From Lachnospiraceae bacterium (GTDB lineage Bacteria > Bacillota > Clostridia > Lachnospirales > Lachnospiraceae): a stretch of 43,119 bases of DNA. A program made the position numbers and the translations under genes. The notes under the pieces are model-generated. The model did not search any database. It was not told where the DNA came from and was given only the letters and a program-made list of their open reading frames with translations. Where the stretch lies: contig JAGCVY010000051.1 of NCBI GenBank assembly GCA_017962105.1, positions 1-43,119 on the forward strand, in the 5' to 3' direction. Positions 42,358 through 43,119 of the stretch are shown piece by piece (within the stretch, counting starts at the first letter, position 1; each line of letters begins with the position of its first letter).

Positions 42358-43119
42358 ATGATCTCACTGACGAGAGCACAGATGAAAGCTTCGTTTGCTT
42401 CATTTTGCGAAGAGATATTTCGCCTTCCCGAAATTGAAAGCATCATCAGGGTGAGGAGCGTGACCGTCCGGCGCGAGGATTTGCGAGAGACGGCGAAGGA
42501 GGCTGTTGCAGTTGGCTATCACGACTGTTACAGCGACACGGACATGTCTCTTACCGTGTGCCTTCCCGCAGACGGCTCCGTCACGCCCGATGAGTACATG
42601 AGACGGATCGACCGGTTCGGTGTGAATGAGGAGACCGCGCTCGGGTGGATGTTTGTGTCGGAAGGGTCGATGTACCGCATCATTTTCCGAAACGGTATGA
42701 GGTACGATTTCGGCTTTTCTTTTGTGTATACGGAAAATGTGACTCTTGATCTCGGTGAGGCTCCGCAGACTATAGAAAATCCGGACTGGCCGCTTGCGAA
42801 CATCCGGCGGTTCTGGTTTGTGCAGATTCAGGCGCTCGCAAAGCTGTACCGGAAGGACTATCTGATCGGAGCGCATCTTGCACACATGAACTGCAACGAG
42901 ACCCTGGTGATGCAGATGGTGCTTCGGGATCTTAAGTACGGGACTAACCATCATCGTTACGGCTACGCGGAAGAAGCGGAGTACGTGAAGGAATTGGGGC
43001 GGATGCCTTACAAAAACGACGATGCGGAGTTTCTTCGGATTGCGGATCAGCTGTACGCGGCGGCGCTTGCTTATGATCGTCTGGCGGCAGAGTTTTACCC
43101 TGCATATAAGGCCCAAAGC
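42358..43119 (+). CDS. Nucleotidyltransferase-like protein, 3' end cut by window
   Basis: The frame is open from the ATG at 42358 (AAAGGAGGGAA upstream) to the last base, 254 codons, with no stop. The N-terminal domain has AVGYHDCYSDTDMSLTV with Asp60 and Asp62, which fits a nucleotidyltransferase active site as in the ANT(6) streptomycin adenylyltransferases, though the usual Gly-Ser is replaced by Gly-Tyr. The rest is helical with NCNETLVMQMVLRDLKYG. The assignment is tentative. It lies 30 bases after the APH-fold gene and is likely in the same operon. Confidence 0.8.
   Translation, partial: MISLTRAQMKASFASFCEEIFRLPEIESIIRVRSVTVRREDLRETAKEAVAVGYHDCYSDTDMSLTVCLPADGSVTPDEYMRRIDRFGVNEETALGWMFVSEGSMYRIIFRNGMRYDFGFSFVYTENVTLDLGEAPQTIENPDWPLANIRRFWFVQIQALAKLYRKDYLIGAHLAHMNCNETLVMQMVLRDLKYGTNHHRYGYAEEAEYVKELGRMPYKNDDAEFLRIADQLYAAALAYDRLAAEFYPAYKAQS

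Larger units (their letters stand above)
1012..42738. other. Dispersed octamer CGGAAAAT / ATTTTCCG, 32 copies
   Basis: Hand count over the window. ATTTTCCG starts at 1012, 2514, 4221, 9577, 10690, 11922, 15522, 16467, 18663, 25013, 25839, 27416, 29406, 33800, 35937, 37678, 40572 and 42682. CGGAAAAT starts at 4750, 7333, 9621, 13495, 19528, 25019, 31356, 32370, 37183, 37248, 39046, 39730, 41595 and 42731. In CGGAAAAT orientation the next base is most often G. Six copies are intergenic. Confidence 0.8.

Noticed and set aside
42400-43116. Open frame on the - strand at the window end.
   Set aside because: The + strand frame from 42358 has a strong ribosome site and an active-site-like motif, so the - frame is its shadow.

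Overview
The window looks like a chromosomal segment from a Gram-positive clostridial bacterium, most likely a Lachnospiraceae-type gut or rumen organism of fairly high G+C (mid-50s percent by eye). Supporting signs are strong AGGAGG-type ribosome sites, sigma-A promoters with 17-bp spacing, intrinsic terminators, a perfect CIRCE element before hsp20, an ABC-F gene with an attenuator-like leader, cytoplasmic GH43/GH10 xylan enzymes, and a clostripain-type protease. The genus cannot be fixed from sequence reading alone. I saw no tRNA, rRNA, insertion sequence, CRISPR array or prophage. Nearly all genes are on the + strand; pilT, hsp20 and one small gene are on the - strand.

Layout. 1-7.2 kb: 3' end of tuf, then pncB, a membrane-anchored C11 (clostripain) protease, a membrane-anchored polysaccharide deacetylase with Ig-like repeats, and a lone pilT on the - strand. 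7.3-11.8 kb: a MarR-type regulator with three matching TTAA-N4-TTAA operator-like sites, followed by a heterodimeric ABC exporter with one degenerate ATPase site. 11.8-17.9 kb: a PspC-domain protein with a Met/Asn/Gly/Tyr/Pro repeat tail, then a tight operon of TPR protein, DUF4037 nucleotidyltransferase-like protein, membrane-anchored Mrr-type nuclease-like protein and NUDIX-GrpB fusion, followed by a beta-lactamase-fold serine hydrolase. 17.9-20.1 kb: CIRCE-controlled hsp20, an esterase, and a small protein resembling EF-Tu domain II. 20.3-25 kb: an envelope group (PAP2 phosphatase, GT2-GtrA fusion, phosphodiester glycosidase, single-pass membrane protein). 25.1-28.8 kb: RNHCP protein, HAD phosphatase, spermidine-synthase-like membrane fusion, DUF1287 protein. 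28.8-33 kb: xylan-oligosaccharide utilisation (GH43, cytoplasmic GH10, MFS).

33-43.1 kb is the most accessory-looking part. It holds an APH-fold kinase, a tiny AT-rich ORF, an ECF sigma factor fused to a transmembrane and extracellular domain, and an ABC-F ribosome-protection-type ATPase behind a leader peptide and terminator. Then come a double GNAT protein, a small unknown, a P-loop/GNAT fusion with its own leader peptide and competing hairpins, a P-loop kinase-like protein, a second APH-fold kinase, and a nucleotidyltransferase-like gene cut by the window end. Together these read as a group of small-molecule or antibiotic-modifying enzymes, though no substrate can be assigned.

The most unusual signal is not a gene. 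The 8-mer CGGAAAAT (or its complement ATTTTCCG) occurs 32 times by hand count, in both orientations, in coding and non-coding DNA, against about one expected from base composition. Its density resembles known DNA uptake sequences, and a pilT gene lies in the window, but the link is only a hypothesis.
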